64,000 nucleotides of DNA from Serratia liquefaciens ATCC 27592. Lineage in GTDB: Bacteria; Pseudomonadota; Gammaproteobacteria; Enterobacterales; Enterobacteriaceae. A program made the position numbers and the translations under genes. Shown here in pieces: positions 1 to 13,899 of this stretch. Below the pieces are notes generated by a model, which ran no database searches, was not told where the DNA came from, and was given only the letters and a program-made list of their open reading frames with translations. The stretch spans positions 248,001 to 312,000 of the forward strand of contig NC_021741.1 in assembly GCF_000422085.1 (NCBI RefSeq). The letters run 5' to 3'. Numbering within the stretch: the first letter of the stretch is position 1; the number at the start of each line of letters is the position of its first letter.

Positions 1-231
1 CCTCTGGTCACAGACCCGGAAGCCATTCATGACGGCGTGACGCCGGCGGAAGCCGCGGCCGTAGCATCCTCTCCGGCTGCAGTGCCGGAGCCGGTTGTAA
101 CGGCAACGCCGCAGGCTGCGCAGCCGGTCATTGCACCGGTGAAACAACCGGTCGAGCCGGCTGTTCAGGTAACCCCAGAACCTGTTGTGGATAAAACCCC
201 AGCGTCTCACCAACCTAGTGGCGATCGTTAA
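1..231 (+). CDS. tatB: Sec-independent translocase subunit TatB, C-terminal end only
   Basis: The window opens inside this gene. The visible part reads in the first frame from base 1 to a TAA at 229-231 and is rich in Pro, Val, Ala and Gln, which is the unstructured cytoplasmic tail typical of TatB; the membrane anchor and amphipathic helix lie outside the window. TatB forms the twin-arginine signal receptor with TatC in the inner membrane. The call rests mainly on position: the stop is three bases before the tatC start, the usual tatABC operon spacing. The tail sequence itself is poorly conserved, so context carries most of the weight. Confidence 0.85.
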   Translation, partial: PLVTDPEAIHDGVTPAEAAAVASSPAAVPEPVVTATPQAAQPVIAPVKQPVEPAVQVTPEPVVDKTPASHQPSGDR

Positions 232-234
232 AAC

Positions 235-1005
235 ATGGCTGTTGAAGATACCCAACCCCTTATCAGTCATCTGATAGAACTGCGTAAGCGGTTGTTAAAC
301 TCGATTATCAGCATACTGGCGATTTTCCTGGTGCTGGTTTTTTTCGCCAATGATATTTATCAACTGGTGTCCGCGCCGCTGATCAAGCAGTTGCCTGCCG
401 GGGCGAGCATGATCGCCACAGACGTGGCCTCACCTTTCTTTACCCCGATCAAATTGACGATGATCGTCTCGGTGTTCGTGTCCGCACCGGTTATCTTGTA
501 TCAGGTCTGGTCCTTCATCGCGCCGGCGTTGTATAAGCATGAACGTCGCCTGATGATGCCTTTACTGGTCTCCAGCAGCCTGCTGTTTTATCTCGGCATG
601 GCCTTTGCCTACTTTATCGTCTTCCCGCTGGCGTTCGGCTTTTTTGCCAAAACCGCGCCGGCCGGGGTGATGATTGCCACCGACATCAATAACTATCTCG
701 ACTTCGTCATGGCGCTGTTTATGGCGTTTGGCGTGGCGTTTGAGGTGCCGGTTGCCATTATTTTGCTGTGCTGGAGTGGCGTCACCTCACCGGAAGATCT
801 GAAAAAGAAACGTCCTTACGTTCTGGTCGGGGCTTTCGTGGTCGGCATGCTTCTGACCCCGCCGGATGTGTTCTCGCAAACCCTGCTGGCCATTCCGATG
901 TATCTGTTGTTTGAAGTGGGCGTGTTCTTTGCCCGTTTCTACACCGGTAAACGTCGTCCGCAACCGGAAGAAGAAGACGAGGGTGACGAACCCCCGGAAC
1001 CTTAA
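235..1005 (+). CDS. tatC: Twin-arginine translocase subunit TatC
   Basis: Encodes a 256-residue inner-membrane protein, about the length of E. coli TatC (258). The start [19 protein letters not shown] matches the conserved cytoplasmic N-terminus that contacts twin-arginine signal peptides. Six hydrophobic segments follow, with the conserved periplasmic stretch [13 protein letters not shown], the PALYKHERR loop and [12 protein letters not shown] near the end. The C-terminus is acidic. TatC binds signal peptides of folded, often cofactor-bearing proteins and recruits TatA. It follows tatB by three bases and is followed by a terminator-like hairpin, so it closes the tat operon. TorA in this window is a likely substrate. 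Confidence 0.97.
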   Translation: MAVEDTQPLISHLIELRKRLLNSIISILAIFLVLVFFANDIYQLVSAPLIKQLPAGASMIATDVASPFFTPIKLTMIVSVFVSAPVILYQVWSFIAPALYKHERRLMMPLLVSSSLLFYLGMAFAYFIVFPLAFGFFAKTAPAGVMIATDINNYLDFVMALFMAFGVAFEVPVAIILLCWSGVTSPEDLKKKRPYVLVGAFVVGMLLTPPDVFSQTLLAIPMYLLFEVGVFFARFYTGKRRPQPEEEDEGDEPPEP

Positions 1006-1019
1006 ATTGTTTGCTCCTG

Positions 1020-1041
1020 AGCCGCCCGATGGGCGGCTTTT
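1020..1041 (+). terminator. Intrinsic terminator after tatC
   Basis: AGCCGCCC (1020-1027) pairs perfectly with GGGCGGCT (1031-1038) around a GAT loop and is followed by T residues. It lies between the tatC stop and the tatD start, so it likely ends the tatABC transcript; tatD starts only 15 bases further, so partial readthrough is plausible. Confidence 0.75.
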
Positions 1042-1055
1042 GCATTGGGAAAACC

Positions 1056-1838
1056 ATGTTTGATATTGGCGTAAACCTCACCAGTTCACAGTTTGCCAAA
1101 GACGGCCCAGCGGTGCTGGATCGCGCACGAGCCGCAGGTGTGACAGGGCTATTGATTACCGGTACTGATTTGCAGGAAAGCCAGGCTGCTTGTGAACTGG
1201 CGCAGCAGCATCCTGGTTATTGCTGGTCCACCGCCGGTGTGCATCCCCATCAGGCCAGCAGTTGGAATGAGCAGACCGCGGAGCGGATCCGCGAGTTGGC
1301 CTCGCAGCAGCAGGTCGTAGCGATAGGTGAATGCGGGCTGGACTTTAACCGTAACTTTTCTACCCCAGAGCAGCAGGAGAGGGCATTCAGCGCCCAGCTG
1401 GCGCTGGCGGCGGAGCTGGAGATGCCGGTTTTTCTTCACTGCCGTGATGCGCACGCACGTTTTGCCGCACTGTTGACGCCGTGGTTGGATAAACTGCCCG
1501 CGGCTGTGGTGCACTGTTTTACCGGCACCGCCGAAGAATTAGAAAGTTGCTTGTCGCTGGGCCTGTCGATCGGGATTACCGGTTGGGTCTGTGATGAGCG
1601 ACGTGGCCTGGAGTTGCGTGCATTGCTGCCGCAGATCCCGGCCGAACGTCTGTTGTTGGAAACCGACGCACCCTATCTGTTGCCCCGGGATTTACATCCG
1701 AAACCTGCATCTCGCCGCAACGAACCCTGTTTTTTGCCTCATATCGTCCGGCAGGTGGCTACCTGGCGACAAGAAGATCCCGAATGGCTGGGGCAGAAAA
1801 CCGATGAGAACGCCCGCCGGCTATTCCGGCTGGAATGA
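1056..1838 (+). CDS. tatD: TatD-family metal-dependent deoxyribonuclease
   Basis: Encodes 260 residues, the same length as E. coli TatD. The start at 1056 ([13 protein letters not shown]) is chosen because the family begins exactly there; a longer reading from 1011 would run through the terminator hairpin. Visible TatD features are the GVHPH motif, [23 protein letters not shown] and the ETDAPYL metal-ligand motif. TatD is a cytoplasmic magnesium-dependent 3'-5' exonuclease linked to DNA repair and protein quality control; it is not needed for Tat export despite its name. It sits between tatC and hemB, the usual place in this group. Confidence 0.95.
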   Translation: MFDIGVNLTSSQFAKDGPAVLDRARAAGVTGLLITGTDLQESQAACELAQQHPGYCWSTAGVHPHQASSWNEQTAERIRELASQQQVVAIGECGLDFNRNFSTPEQQERAFSAQLALAAELEMPVFLHCRDAHARFAALLTPWLDKLPAAVVHCFTGTAEELESCLSLGLSIGITGWVCDERRGLELRALLPQIPAERLLLETDAPYLLPRDLHPKPASRRNEPCFLPHIVRQVATWRQEDPEWLGQKTDENARRLFRLE

Positions 1839-1843
1839 GTTAG

Positions 1844-2875
<1,032 letters not shown>

Positions 2876-2893
2876 GGCGTAAGTCATCTATGT

Positions 2894-2917
2894 AAAAGGC
2901 GCCCTGGGCGCCTTTTT
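2894..2917. terminator. Bidirectional terminator between hemB and rfaH
   Basis: A perfect inverted repeat, AAAAGGCGCC paired with GGCGCCTTTT around CTG, with an A run on one side and a T run on the other. It sits between the convergent hemB and rfaH genes and can end transcription from both sides. Confidence 0.85.
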
Positions 2918-2920
2918 GCA

Positions 2921-3409
2921 TTACAGTTTTTGGAATTGCCGGTTATCCACGCTTTGGCTGACCTGCTTGTTGATCAGATTCAGCAGCAGCATCGAACGGG
3001 CTTCGCCGTCCGGCTCGGTGTAAATCGCCTTCAGCCCTTCGAACACGCCATCGACGATTAACACGCTATCACCCGGCTGTGGCGTTTCCGGATCGACGTA
3101 GGTTTCACCGGTATGCGTCTGCAGCTCTTCGATGACTTTCTGCGGGATAGTGGTCGGCGTTGAACCAAAGCGTACAAAGTGGCTGACACCACGAGTTGCA
3201 CTGATGGTGGTGGTGTGGATGCGCTCCGGATCGAACTTCACAAACAGGTAGTTCGGAAACAGGGGTTCGCTGACCGCAATGCGTTTACCGCGTACGATCT
3301 TTTCCAGCGTTATGATCGGACTCAGGCAGTTCACTTCCTGCCGTTCCAAATGGTCCTGCGCCCGTAAAAGTTGGCCGCGCTTGCAATACAGTAGGTACCA
3401 AGATTCCAT
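2921..3409 (-). CDS. rfaH: Transcription antiterminator RfaH
   Basis: Encodes 162 residues, the same as E. coli RfaH. The start is set at 3409 ([13 protein letters not shown]) because the family begins there; upstream in-frame codons are not conserved. RfaH is a NusG paralogue that binds RNA polymerase paused at ops elements and suppresses termination in long operons for LPS, capsule, pili and toxins. The N-terminal NGN domain contains [12 protein letters not shown], and the C-terminal part holds [13 protein letters not shown] and the stretch [11 protein letters not shown]. Glu48 and Arg138, which form the interdomain salt bridge that keeps E. coli RfaH autoinhibited, are both present by position. 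It is a single-gene unit converging on hemB. Confidence 0.96.
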   Translation of the reverse strand: MESWYLLYCKRGQLLRAQDHLERQEVNCLSPIITLEKIVRGKRIAVSEPLFPNYLFVKFDPERIHTTTISATRGVSHFVRFGSTPTTIPQKVIEELQTHTGETYVDPETPQPGDSVLIVDGVFEGLKAIYTEPDGEARSMLLLNLINKQVSQSVDNRQFQKL

Positions 3410-3653
3410 AATTTCACATGCCTTTCTGTCAGCCGGTAAGCATATCAAAAGCCATTACGGATACATAGTGATGCAAGTTTCAGCATGTAACGGCCGCTAT
3501 CTGCATGAATCGTTGGCAATTAGCGAGGGGTCACACACTTATTCGCACGGCTTGGGTATAACAGAGGGCTAAAAATTTGTTACCGTCGGAGTATGCCTTG
3601 TGCTGCTTTCGTCGGGTGTGACGTTATTCATCGTTTTCGATTGAGGGGGAAAA

Positions 3654-4379
3654 ATGGAGTTATTTTTGTTGAGCAACGGCAAGCTGTCCGGTGAGGATGA
3701 GCTGCTGGGTTATGCCAAGAGCCACTTGCTGGCGATGATCGCGCGCCGTGGCATTACGTCCGCCGTATTTATCCCCTATGCCATGATCCGCAGCGATTAC
3801 GATAAGCGTGCACAGGAACTGGCGAAAATTCTCGGCATCAAGGTCACCAGTATTCACCACGCCGACTCTCCCGCGGCGGCGATTGAACAGGCAGAATGCA
3901 TTTTGGTCAGCGGCGGCAATACCTGGATGCTGAACCAGATGCTGCATGAAAACGGCCTAATCGTCCCGATTCAACGGGCGGTTCGTGAACGTAACGTGCC
4001 CTACGTGGGGTGGAGCGCAGGGTGTAACGTTGCCACACCAAGTATTCGCACCACCAATGACATGCCGGTGCGTAACAGCGTCGTACTGCCAGCGCTGAGC
4101 CTGTTCCCGGTGCAGATTAACCCACATTACATCGACGCCCATATTAGCGGCCACATGGGGGAAACCCGTGATGAACGCCTGGCCGAGTTCTGCGCGGTTA
4201 ACCCGAGCGAATCCGTGGTGGCGCTGCGCGAGGGCAGCCTGTTGCACGTTGAGGGTAATGATCTGCGTTACTTTAGCGCCAGAGATCAAGGTTTCAAGGT
4301 GTTCCGCCACGGTGTGGAAACTCAGGAATATCGCGATACCCGGGCATTGCGTCCGCTGGTGCCCTTTACCTGCCACTAA
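3654..4379 (+). CDS. pepE: PepE-like alpha-aspartyl dipeptidase (family S51)
   Basis: Encodes 241 residues, slightly longer than E. coli PepE (229). PepE cleaves dipeptides with N-terminal aspartate in the cytoplasm. The nucleophile motif GWSAG is present with the serine at about residue 121, followed by TIRTTNDMP-like sequence (SIRTTNDMPVRNS) carrying the catalytic Asp and INPHY carrying the catalytic His. The glycine-rich VSGGNTW motif upstream is also typical. The C-terminal quarter diverges from the E. coli protein, so this may be a subfamily rather than the strict orthologue. It stands alone between divergent rfaH and ubiD. Confidence 0.85.
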   Translation: MELFLLSNGKLSGEDELLGYAKSHLLAMIARRGITSAVFIPYAMIRSDYDKRAQELAKILGIKVTSIHHADSPAAAIEQAECILVSGGNTWMLNQMLHENGLIVPIQRAVRERNVPYVGWSAGCNVATPSIRTTNDMPVRNSVVLPALSLFPVQINPHYIDAHISGHMGETRDERLAEFCAVNPSESVVALREGSLLHVEGNDLRYFSARDQGFKVFRHGVETQEYRDTRALRPLVPFTCH

Positions 4380-4438
4380 CGCCGACGATGTCTTTACCGG
4401 TGTTTAACAAAAGTGCAGCAACAACTGTGAAGAGGGCT

Positions 4439-4468
4439 TATAATGCCCTCCTCACTGGCCGTTATAAT
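4439..4468 (+). promoter_or_regulatory. Two TATAAT -10-like hexamers before ubiD
   Basis: Perfect TATAAT hexamers occur at 4439-4444 and 4463-4468. The second lies only 7 bases before the ATG at 4476. They make the upstream ATG at 4443 an unlikely start and leave a very short or absent leader if the second hexamer is used. No strong -35 match was seen. Confidence 0.4.
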
Positions 4469-5963
4469 GATCAGCATGAAATACCGTGACTTACGCGATT
4501 TCCTCTCGTTGCTGGAAAAGAGAGGGGAACTAAAACGCATCAGCCAGCCGATTGATCCCTATCTGGAAATGACAGAAATTGCCGATCGTACTTTACGTGC
4601 GGGCGGCCCGGCACTGCTGTTCGAAAACCCTAAAGGGTACGATATGCCGGTGTTGTGCAATCTGTTCGGTACCGCCAACCGCGTTGCGATGGGCATGGGC
4701 CAGGAAGATGTCAGCTCGTTGCGCGAGGTCGGCAAGTTGCTGGCGTTCCTGAAAGAGCCAGAGCCGCCGAAGGGCTTTCGCGATCTGTTCGACAAACTGC
4801 CGAAGTTCAAACAAGTGTTGAACATGCCGACCAAGGTGTTGGGTTCAGCCCCTTGTCAGGAACAAGTATGGCAGGGCGATGACGTTGATCTCAGCCGTAT
4901 CCCGGTGATGCACTGCTGGCCGGAAGACGCTGCGCCGCTGATCACCTGGGGGCTGACGGTAACCCGCGGGCCGCAAAAAGAGCGCCAGAATCTTGGCATC
5001 TATCGCCAGCAGGTGCTGAGCAAAAATAAAGTGATCATGCGTTGGCTGTCCCACCGTGGCGGCGCGTTGGATTATCAGGAATGGTGTCAGGCGCACCCTG
5101 GTGAGCGTTTCCCGGTTGCGGTGGCATTAGGGGCGGATCCCGCCACTATCCTCGGCGCGGTGACGCCGGTACCGGATACCCTGTCTGAATATGCTTTTGC
5201 CGGGCTGCTGCGTGGCAACAAAACCGAAGTGGTCAAGTGCCTCTCCTGCGATTTGGAAGTGCCGGCCAGCGCGGAAATCGTGTTGGAAGGCTACATTGAA
5301 CCGGGTGAAATGGCACCGGAAGGCCCGTATGGCGATCACACCGGTTACTACAACGAGATCGACCACTTCCCGGTATTTACCATCACTCACATCACCCAGC
5401 GTCGCGATGCCATTTACCACTCGACCTACACCGGCCGTCCGCCGGATGAGCCTGCGGTGCTGGGCGTGGCGCTGAACGAAGTCTTCGTTCCCATTCTGCA
5501 AAAGCAGTTCCCGGAAATTGTCGATTTCTATCTGCCGCCCGAAGGCTGTTCTTATCGTCTGGCGGTGGTGACCATCAAGAAACAGTATGCTGGTCATGCT
5601 AAACGCGTAATGATGGGCGTCTGGTCGTTCCTGCGTCAATTTATGTACACCAAGTTTGTTATCGTCTGCGACGATGACGTCAATGCGCGTGACTGGAATG
5701 ATGTGATTTGGGCGATTACCACCAGAATGGATCCGGCAAGGGATACCGTGATGGTGGAGAATACGCCGATCGATTATCTGGACTTCGCCTCACCGGTTTC
5801 CGGTTTGGGTTCGAAGATGGGGCTGGATGCCACCAATAAATGGCCGGGTGAAACCGAGCGCGAATGGGGCCGTCCGATTGAGATGGATGAAAAGGTGCGT
5901 GCGCGCATCGATGACATCTGGGATGAGCTCGCAATTTTCAGTGACAGAGAACCGACATTATAA
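4467..5963 (+). CDS. ubiD: 4-hydroxy-3-polyprenylbenzoate decarboxylase UbiD
   Basis: Encodes about 498 residues, against 497 in E. coli. It removes the carboxyl group from 3-polyprenyl-4-hydroxybenzoate in ubiquinone synthesis, using prenylated FMN made by UbiX, and is cytosolic or membrane-associated. Recognisable family stretches include [40 protein letters not shown] and the C-terminal [10 protein letters not shown]. The start at 4467 ([12 protein letters not shown]) aligns with the E. coli start; 4476 is an equally possible start, and 4443 is doubtful because it overlaps a TATAAT hexamer. It is followed by an ERIC element and then fre, an order seen also in related genomes. Confidence 0.94.
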   Translation: MISMKYRDLRDFLSLLEKRGELKRISQPIDPYLEMTEIADRTLRAGGPALLFENPKGYDMPVLCNLFGTANRVAMGMGQEDVSSLREVGKLLAFLKEPEPPKGFRDLFDKLPKFKQVLNMPTKVLGSAPCQEQVWQGDDVDLSRIPVMHCWPEDAAPLITWGLTVTRGPQKERQNLGIYRQQVLSKNKVIMRWLSHRGGALDYQEWCQAHPGERFPVAVALGADPATILGAVTPVPDTLSEYAFAGLLRGNKTEVVKCLSCDLEVPASAEIVLEGYIEPGEMAPEGPYGDHTGYYNEIDHFPVFTITHITQRRDAIYHSTYTGRPPDEPAVLGVALNEVFVPILQKQFPEIVDFYLPPEGCSYRLAVVTIKKQYAGHAKRVMMGVWSFLRQFMYTKFVIVCDDDVNARDWNDVIWAITTRMDPARDTVMVENTPIDYLDFASPVSGLGSKMGLDATNKWPGETEREWGRPIEMDEKVRARIDDIWDELAIFSDREPTL

Positions 5964-5965
5964 TG

Positions 5966-6088
5966 TACCCAAAATAATTGGAGTTGCATTGCGGCGGCAA
6001 CGCAGCGCACCCCAAGAGCTTACTTGAGTAAGTGACTGGGGTAAGCGAGAAAAGCCAACAAAGATGCAGCTTCAAATATGAAGGGGAT
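5966..6088. repeat. ERIC (enterobacterial repetitive intergenic consensus) element
   Basis: The core at 6029-6047, AGTAAGTGACTGGGGTAAG, is nearly identical to the well-known conserved ERIC core, and the inverted CACCCCAAGAGCTTAC sits just upstream, giving the expected central palindrome. The outer ends near TAATTGGAGTTGCA and TGCAGCTTCAAATATGA also fit. ERIC elements are imperfect palindromes of about 125 bp, found in transcribed intergenic regions of enterobacteria and non-autonomous. Here it separates ubiD from fre and would form a long hairpin in any ubiD-fre transcript. The exact ends are estimates. Confidence 0.9.
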
Positions 6089-6137
6089 GTCAGGCTCTGT
6101 TCTCAGTTTTGCATTGATGACCCGACAGAGGGAACGC

Positions 6138-6839
6138 ATGACAATATTGAGCTGTAAAGTGACCTCCGTAGAGGCCATTACCGATACGGTTTACCGGGTA
6201 CGTTTGGTGCCAGAGGCGCCGTTTTCTTTCAAGGCAGGGCAGTATCTGATGGTGGTGATGGATGAGCGCGACAAGCGTCCGTTCTCGCTGGCATCGACCC
6301 CGACAGAGCAGGATTATATTGAACTGCATATCGGTGCTTCGGAACTGAATCTGTACGCCATGGCAGTGATGGATCGCATTCTGAAAGAGCAGGCGATTAC
6401 CGTTGATATTCCGCACGGTGACGCTTGGCTGCGTGAAGAGGGCAGCCGTCCACTGGTATTGATCGCCGGCGGCACCGGCTTCTCATATGCGCGCTCGATT
6501 CTATTGGCCGCACTCGAGCAGCAGCCTGACCGCGATATCTCTATCTATTGGGGCGGACGCGAGCTCAAGCACCTGTATGATTTGAGCGAGCTGGAAGCGC
6601 TGTCAGTACAGCATCCGAACCTGAAAGTCATTCCGGTGGTTGAACAGCCGGAAGAAGAGTGGCGTGGCCGCAGCGGCACGGTGCTCAGTGCGGTATTGCA
6701 GGATTTCGGTACGCTGGCGGAGCACGACATTTATATTGCCGGTCGTTTCGAGATGGCGAAAATCGCTCGTGAACGCTTCTGTGCCGAACGTGGCGCGCTG
6801 GAAGCGCACATGTTTGGCGATGCCTTCTCGTTTATCTAA
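6138..6839 (+). CDS. fre: NAD(P)H-flavin oxidoreductase Fre
   Basis: Encodes 233 residues, equal to E. coli Fre. The start at 6138 ([13 protein letters not shown]) is chosen by family alignment; the longer reading from 6078 extends into the ERIC element. Fre reduces free flavins with NAD(P)H; the products serve ribonucleotide reductase activation, ferric iron reduction and possibly UbiD/UbiX flavin supply. Visible are the flavin-binding DKRPFSLAS motif and the nicotinamide-binding [12 protein letters not shown] and [11 protein letters not shown] stretches of the ferredoxin reductase fold. A hairpin with a T run follows. Confidence 0.96.
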   Translation: MTILSCKVTSVEAITDTVYRVRLVPEAPFSFKAGQYLMVVMDERDKRPFSLASTPTEQDYIELHIGASELNLYAMAVMDRILKEQAITVDIPHGDAWLREEGSRPLVLIAGGTGFSYARSILLAALEQQPDRDISIYWGGRELKHLYDLSELEALSVQHPNLKVIPVVEQPEEEWRGRSGTVLSAVLQDFGTLAEHDIYIAGRFEMAKIARERFCAERGALEAHMFGDAFSFI

Positions 6840-6860
6840 GCGGCGAAGTGGGTAAAAATG

Positions 6861-6885
6861 GGGTGGCCAATGGCTGCCCTTTTTT
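6861..6885 (+). terminator. Terminator after fre
   Basis: GGGTGGCC (6861-6868) pairs with GGCTGCCC (6872-6879), with two G-U wobbles, and is followed by six T residues. Its position right after the fre stop fits an intrinsic terminator. Confidence 0.6.
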
Positions 6886-6911
6886 ATTGGCCGTCTGCGG
6901 ATTTCAGGCAT

Positions 6912-6937
6912 AAAAAAACCCGCCCCTGACAGGCGGG
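6912..6937 (-). terminator. Terminator of the fadBA operon
   Basis: Read on the minus strand, CCCGCC pairs with GGCGGG around a short loop and is followed by seven T residues. It lies downstream of fadA, the last gene of the operon. Confidence 0.8.
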
Positions 6938-7007
6938 AAGTACGGCAACTAAACTTGTTGGCGTGCTGCGGTTTAAAGTGTGACGCAGTCAGGCCAAATA
7001 GACACAG

Positions 7008-10371
<3,364 letters not shown>

Positions 10372-10395
10372 GTCTATCTCCTGAATCAGCGTTTG

Positions 10396-10412
10396 ATCTG
10401 GTATGACCAGAT
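10396..10412. promoter_or_regulatory. FadR operator upstream of fadB
   Basis: The 17-mer ATCTGGTATGACCAGAT is an almost perfect palindrome and, as I recall it, differs at one central base from the E. coli fadB FadR site. It lies 25 bases upstream of the fadB start codon. FadR bound here would repress fadBA; long-chain acyl-CoA would relieve the repression. Confidence 0.85.
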
Positions 10413-10604
10413 GATGAGGAGTGTGGTTTTTATGTTAACAATATGCAAATAAGAGATTGCATTTTTGCAGGGCGGATCACATGACTATGGGTTAATATTT
10501 TGATTTAAAACGAAGTTATATTTTATGCCTTATGGTGATTTGCTGGTGTGGGAAACCCCTCATACACTTGCCGGAGCGAAGCGCTAAATACCCAGAGGTG
10601 CGAA

Positions 10605-11801
10605 ATGAGTAAAGCGGTATGTGCAAAACAGAGTGGGTTTTGGAGTCTTCCCGCCAGAACCATGACGCTGGCCTGCTTGCTGGTCTTCATGGCGCAGATG
10701 GCGACAACGGTGTATCTGCCTTCGTTGCCGACGGTGATGCAGGAATTGTCGATGACGCGCCGTGCCACCGAGCTATCGATATCAATATTCGTCATTGGCG
10801 CCGCGCTACCGGTGCTGTTCTGGGGCGCGGCAGCCGATCGCTTTGGGCGGCGCCTGCCGCTGACGTTGTCGTTGGCGTTGTTTATCAGTTGCAGCGCGCT
10901 GCTGGCGTTTTGCAGCAATGGCACCCAATTATTGGTGCTGAGGGCACTGCAGGGCATTGCCGCCGGGGGCGCCGCGATCATCGCACGTATTATTGTTCGC
11001 GATAACTGGAGCGGCGACGAGCTGGCACGACGCCTTTCGGTGTTGTCGATTGCCTTTATCGCCGCGTTGGGCGGTGGGCAGTTTATCGGTGGGTTGCTGA
11101 GCCAATATTCGCACTGGCAAATGGGCTTTGTACTGATGGGGCTGACCGGGCTGGCGATCCTGCTGCTTATGCAGACGCTGCCGTTGGAAGCTGGCAGGGG
11201 GGCGGGGCCTCGTCCGCCGATGGCCACGGCCTATTGGCGCATTTTGCGTCGGCCTGGATTTTTCTGGCCGGCATGCGTCGGTGGATTAGGGTTCGCTACT
11301 ACGGTAACCCTGCAAGAGGTGAGCCCGTTTATAATGCAGCAGGGGTTTGGTCTGAACGTGACGGCCTTTGGGGCGCTGGGATTGGTGATCGGCGTAGCTT
11401 ACTTTACCGGGGCGATGGCGGTGAATCGGACGGTGGCGCGTTTCGGCGGCAAACGGCTAATGCAGGTAGGAGCGAGTATTGTCGCTATGACGACCGTCGC
11501 GATCATGCTGCTGTGGTGGAGCGGTGTGCTGGTGGGGCTTTCCGGTATGGCGTTATTCATTGTGCTGTACTGCCTGACGATTTTTGGCCAGGCGGTATTG
11601 TTCCCTAACAGTATGGCGATGGCCGTCAGCGATGCCAAAGAGCAGGGTGCCTATGCCATGGCGTTGTGTGGGTTTCTGCAGCAGTGCCTGGCGGGTATCG
11701 CTGCGGCCGGTGCCGTTTTGCTTGAGCATCACGGTCTGTGGGCCGCCGCGATCGCCTCGTCAGGTTTTATCGCCTGGTTAATTGTTAAGCTGCGGATGTA
11801 A
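10605..11801 (+). CDS. MFS multidrug transporter, Bcr/CflA subfamily (DHA1)
   Basis: Encodes about 398 residues with roughly twelve hydrophobic segments. The stretch TTVYLPSLPTVMQEL in the first helix region is typical of the Bcr/CflA drug:proton antiporters, as are the loop GAAADRFGRRLPL (MFS motif A) and RALQGIAAGGAAIIARIIVRD (helix 4-5, motif B/C-like region). The start at 10605 is preceded by a good AGAGG ribosome site; an upstream in-frame ATG at 10548 lacks one. It is a single-gene unit, divergent from fadB. The substrate cannot be told from sequence; bicyclomycin, chloramphenicol or sulphonamides are known for relatives. Confidence 0.85.
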   Translation: MSKAVCAKQSGFWSLPARTMTLACLLVFMAQMATTVYLPSLPTVMQELSMTRRATELSISIFVIGAALPVLFWGAAADRFGRRLPLTLSLALFISCSALLAFCSNGTQLLVLRALQGIAAGGAAIIARIIVRDNWSGDELARRLSVLSIAFIAALGGGQFIGGLLSQYSHWQMGFVLMGLTGLAILLLMQTLPLEAGRGAGPRPPMATAYWRILRRPGFFWPACVGGLGFATTVTLQEVSPFIMQQGFGLNVTAFGALGLVIGVAYFTGAMAVNRTVARFGGKRLMQVGASIVAMTTVAIMLLWWSGVLVGLSGMALFIVLYCLTIFGQAVLFPNSMAMAVSDAKEQGAYAMALCGFLQQCLAGIAAAGAVLLEHHGLWAAAIASSGFIAWLIVKLRM

Positions 11802-11918
11802 CGACATTTACAGTGATTTGCGAAGCGCCCCGCATGCCAGAGGGGATGAGGTTGGTACGCAGGAACGGTGTGCTAAGATGAGGCATTCCGTTCTAATGGT
11901 ATGTAAAAGGGTATTGTG

Positions 11919-13250
11919 ATGGAAACACTGGCTTCTTTGTATAACGACCACCTTGCAGAACTGCAAAAACGGGCGCGTGAAGTGTTAACGCGCAACAAAC
12001 TGGACGCGTTGCTGATTCACTCAGGGGAACTGCAGCGGATATTCCAGGACGACCGCAGTTATCCGTTCAAAGTGAATGCGCATTTTAAAGCCTGGGTACC
12101 GGTGACTTCGGTTCCAAACTGCTGGCTGTGGGTGGACGGCGTTAACAAACCGAAGCTGTGGTTCTATTCGCCGGTCGATTACTGGCATAGCGTTGAGCCG
12201 CTGCCGGACAGTTTCTGGACCAAATCTGTTGAACTGATACCGCTGGCCAATGCTGACGATATCGCTCAGCAGCTGCCAGCCCAGCGTGAGCGCGTGGGCT
12301 ATATCGGTTATGCGCAACAGCGCGCTCGCGATCTCGGTATTTCGGCAGAGAACGTTAACCCTAAAGCGGTGCTGAACTACTTCGACTTCCATCGCTCAAT
12401 CAAAACTGGCTACGAGCTGGCCTGCATGCGTGAAGCGCAGAAGACCGCGGTTATGGGGCATCGTGCTGCCCACGAAGCTTTCCTGTCAGGCATGAGTGAG
12501 TTTGATATCAACCTGGCTTATCTCACGGCGACAGGCCATCGCGATACCGATGTGCCTTACGACAATATCGTTGCGCTGAATGAGCATGCGTCGGTACTGC
12601 ATTACACCACGCTGGATCACCAACCGCCGGCTGAAATGCTGAGCTTCTTGATCGATGCTGGTGCGGAATATAACGGCTATGCGGCCGACCTGACTCGTAC
12701 TTATGCTGGCCAGAGCGGCAGCGATTTCGCCCAGTTGGTTAAAGATCTTAATAACGAGCAGTTGGCGCTGATGGAAACCATCAAAGCCGGTGTGCGTTAC
12801 ACCGATTACCATGTGCAGATGCACCAGCGCATCGCCAAATTGCTTAAAAGCCACAAACTGGTGAGCGGTATCAGCGAAGAAGCCATGGTGGAACAAGGGC
12901 TTACCACGCCATTCCTGCCGCACGGTTTGGGCCATCCTCTGGGCCTGCAGGTACACGACTCAGCCGGTTTTATGCAGGATGAACAAGGTACTCACCTGGC
13001 AGCGCCATCTAAGTACCCATACCTGCGCTGCACCCGCGTATTACAACCTGGCATGGTGTTGACCATCGAACCTGGCCTCTACTTTATTGAATCCCTGCTT
13101 GCACCGTGGCGCAGCGGCGAATTCAGCCAACACTTTGCCTGGGATCGTATCGATGCGCTGAAACCTTATGGTGGTATCCGTATTGAAGACAATATCGTGA
13201 TCCATGAAAAGCGCATTGAGAACATGACGCGCGACCTGAACCTGGCCTGA
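11919..13250 (+). CDS. pepQ: Xaa-Pro dipeptidase PepQ
   Basis: Encodes 443 residues, equal to E. coli PepQ. It hydrolyses dipeptides with C-terminal proline and also organophosphate triesters, using two Mn ions in a pita-bread fold (family M24). The metal ligands lie in [19 protein letters not shown] (two Asp), [15 protein letters not shown] (His), TIEPGLYF (Glu) and GGIRIEDN (Glu). A GTG sits directly before the chosen ATG; the ATG at 11919 matches the family start. Its stop overlaps the yigZ start by one base (TGATG), so the two are translationally linked. Confidence 0.96.
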   Translation: METLASLYNDHLAELQKRAREVLTRNKLDALLIHSGELQRIFQDDRSYPFKVNAHFKAWVPVTSVPNCWLWVDGVNKPKLWFYSPVDYWHSVEPLPDSFWTKSVELIPLANADDIAQQLPAQRERVGYIGYAQQRARDLGISAENVNPKAVLNYFDFHRSIKTGYELACMREAQKTAVMGHRAAHEAFLSGMSEFDINLAYLTATGHRDTDVPYDNIVALNEHASVLHYTTLDHQPPAEMLSFLIDAGAEYNGYAADLTRTYAGQSGSDFAQLVKDLNNEQLALMETIKAGVRYTDYHVQMHQRIAKLLKSHKLVSGISEEAMVEQGLTTPFLPHGLGHPLGLQVHDSAGFMQDEQGTHLAAPSKYPYLRCTRVLQPGMVLTIEPGLYFIESLLAPWRSGEFSQHFAWDRIDALKPYGGIRIEDNIVIHEKRIENMTRDLNLA

Positions 13251-13864
13251 TGCAGCCTTATCCGATCCCCGCAGGCCCCATTAGCGTCAGCGAGGAAATC
13301 AAGAAGAGCCGTTTTATCACCCTGCTGGCGCCGACCAGCGGGGTTGATGCGGCCAAGGCGTTTATTCAGCAGGTACGTGATGAGCACCCGGCAGCGCGGC
13401 ACCATTGCTGGGCATTTGTCGCCGGGCCGCCGACCGATTCTCAGCAATTAGGCTTCTCAGATGACGGGGAGCCCTCCGGCACGGCGGGTAAACCTATCCT
13501 TGCGCAGCTTATGGGTAGTGGCATAGGCGAAATCACCGCCGTAGTGGTACGTTACTACGGCGGTATCAAGTTGGGCACCGGCGGTTTGGTAAGAGCCTAC
13601 GGCAGCGGGGTGCAGCTGGCATTAAAACAGTTGGCCGTAAGCTACAAGATCCCGCAGGCCGAATATACTTTGCAATGCGACTATGCTCAGTTGGCACTGG
13701 TAGAGAATCTGTTGCAGCAAACAGAAGGGCGGATTGTACAGGGGGAATATGGTGCCTCCGTCGTGCTGCATCTGGCTTTACCGGTCACCGGCGTTGAGGC
13801 GTTCGGGAATAAATTACGTGATCTCAGTCGCGGTAATTTGCAATTAACCCCCATTTCGCAATAA
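13250..13864 (+). CDS. yigZ: IMPACT-family protein YigZ
   Basis: Encodes 204 residues, the usual length. The N-terminal UPF0029/IMPACT domain shows ARHHCWAFVAG, FSDDGEPSGTAGKPIL and VVVRYYGGIKLGTGGLVRAYG, all hallmarks of the family; the C-terminal DUF1949 ferredoxin-like domain follows. Eukaryotic IMPACT regulates GCN2 and translation; the bacterial role is not established. It overlaps pepQ by one base and precedes trkH, the standard E. coli order pepQ-yigZ-trkH-hemG. Confidence 0.94.
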   Translation: MQPYPIPAGPISVSEEIKKSRFITLLAPTSGVDAAKAFIQQVRDEHPAARHHCWAFVAGPPTDSQQLGFSDDGEPSGTAGKPILAQLMGSGIGEITAVVVRYYGGIKLGTGGLVRAYGSGVQLALKQLAVSYKIPQAEYTLQCDYAQLALVENLLQQTEGRIVQGEYGASVVLHLALPVTGVEAFGNKLRDLSRGNLQLTPISQ

Positions 13865-13899
13865 TTCCCCCCAACTGAATTGCTAAGGATCGTGCTGAA

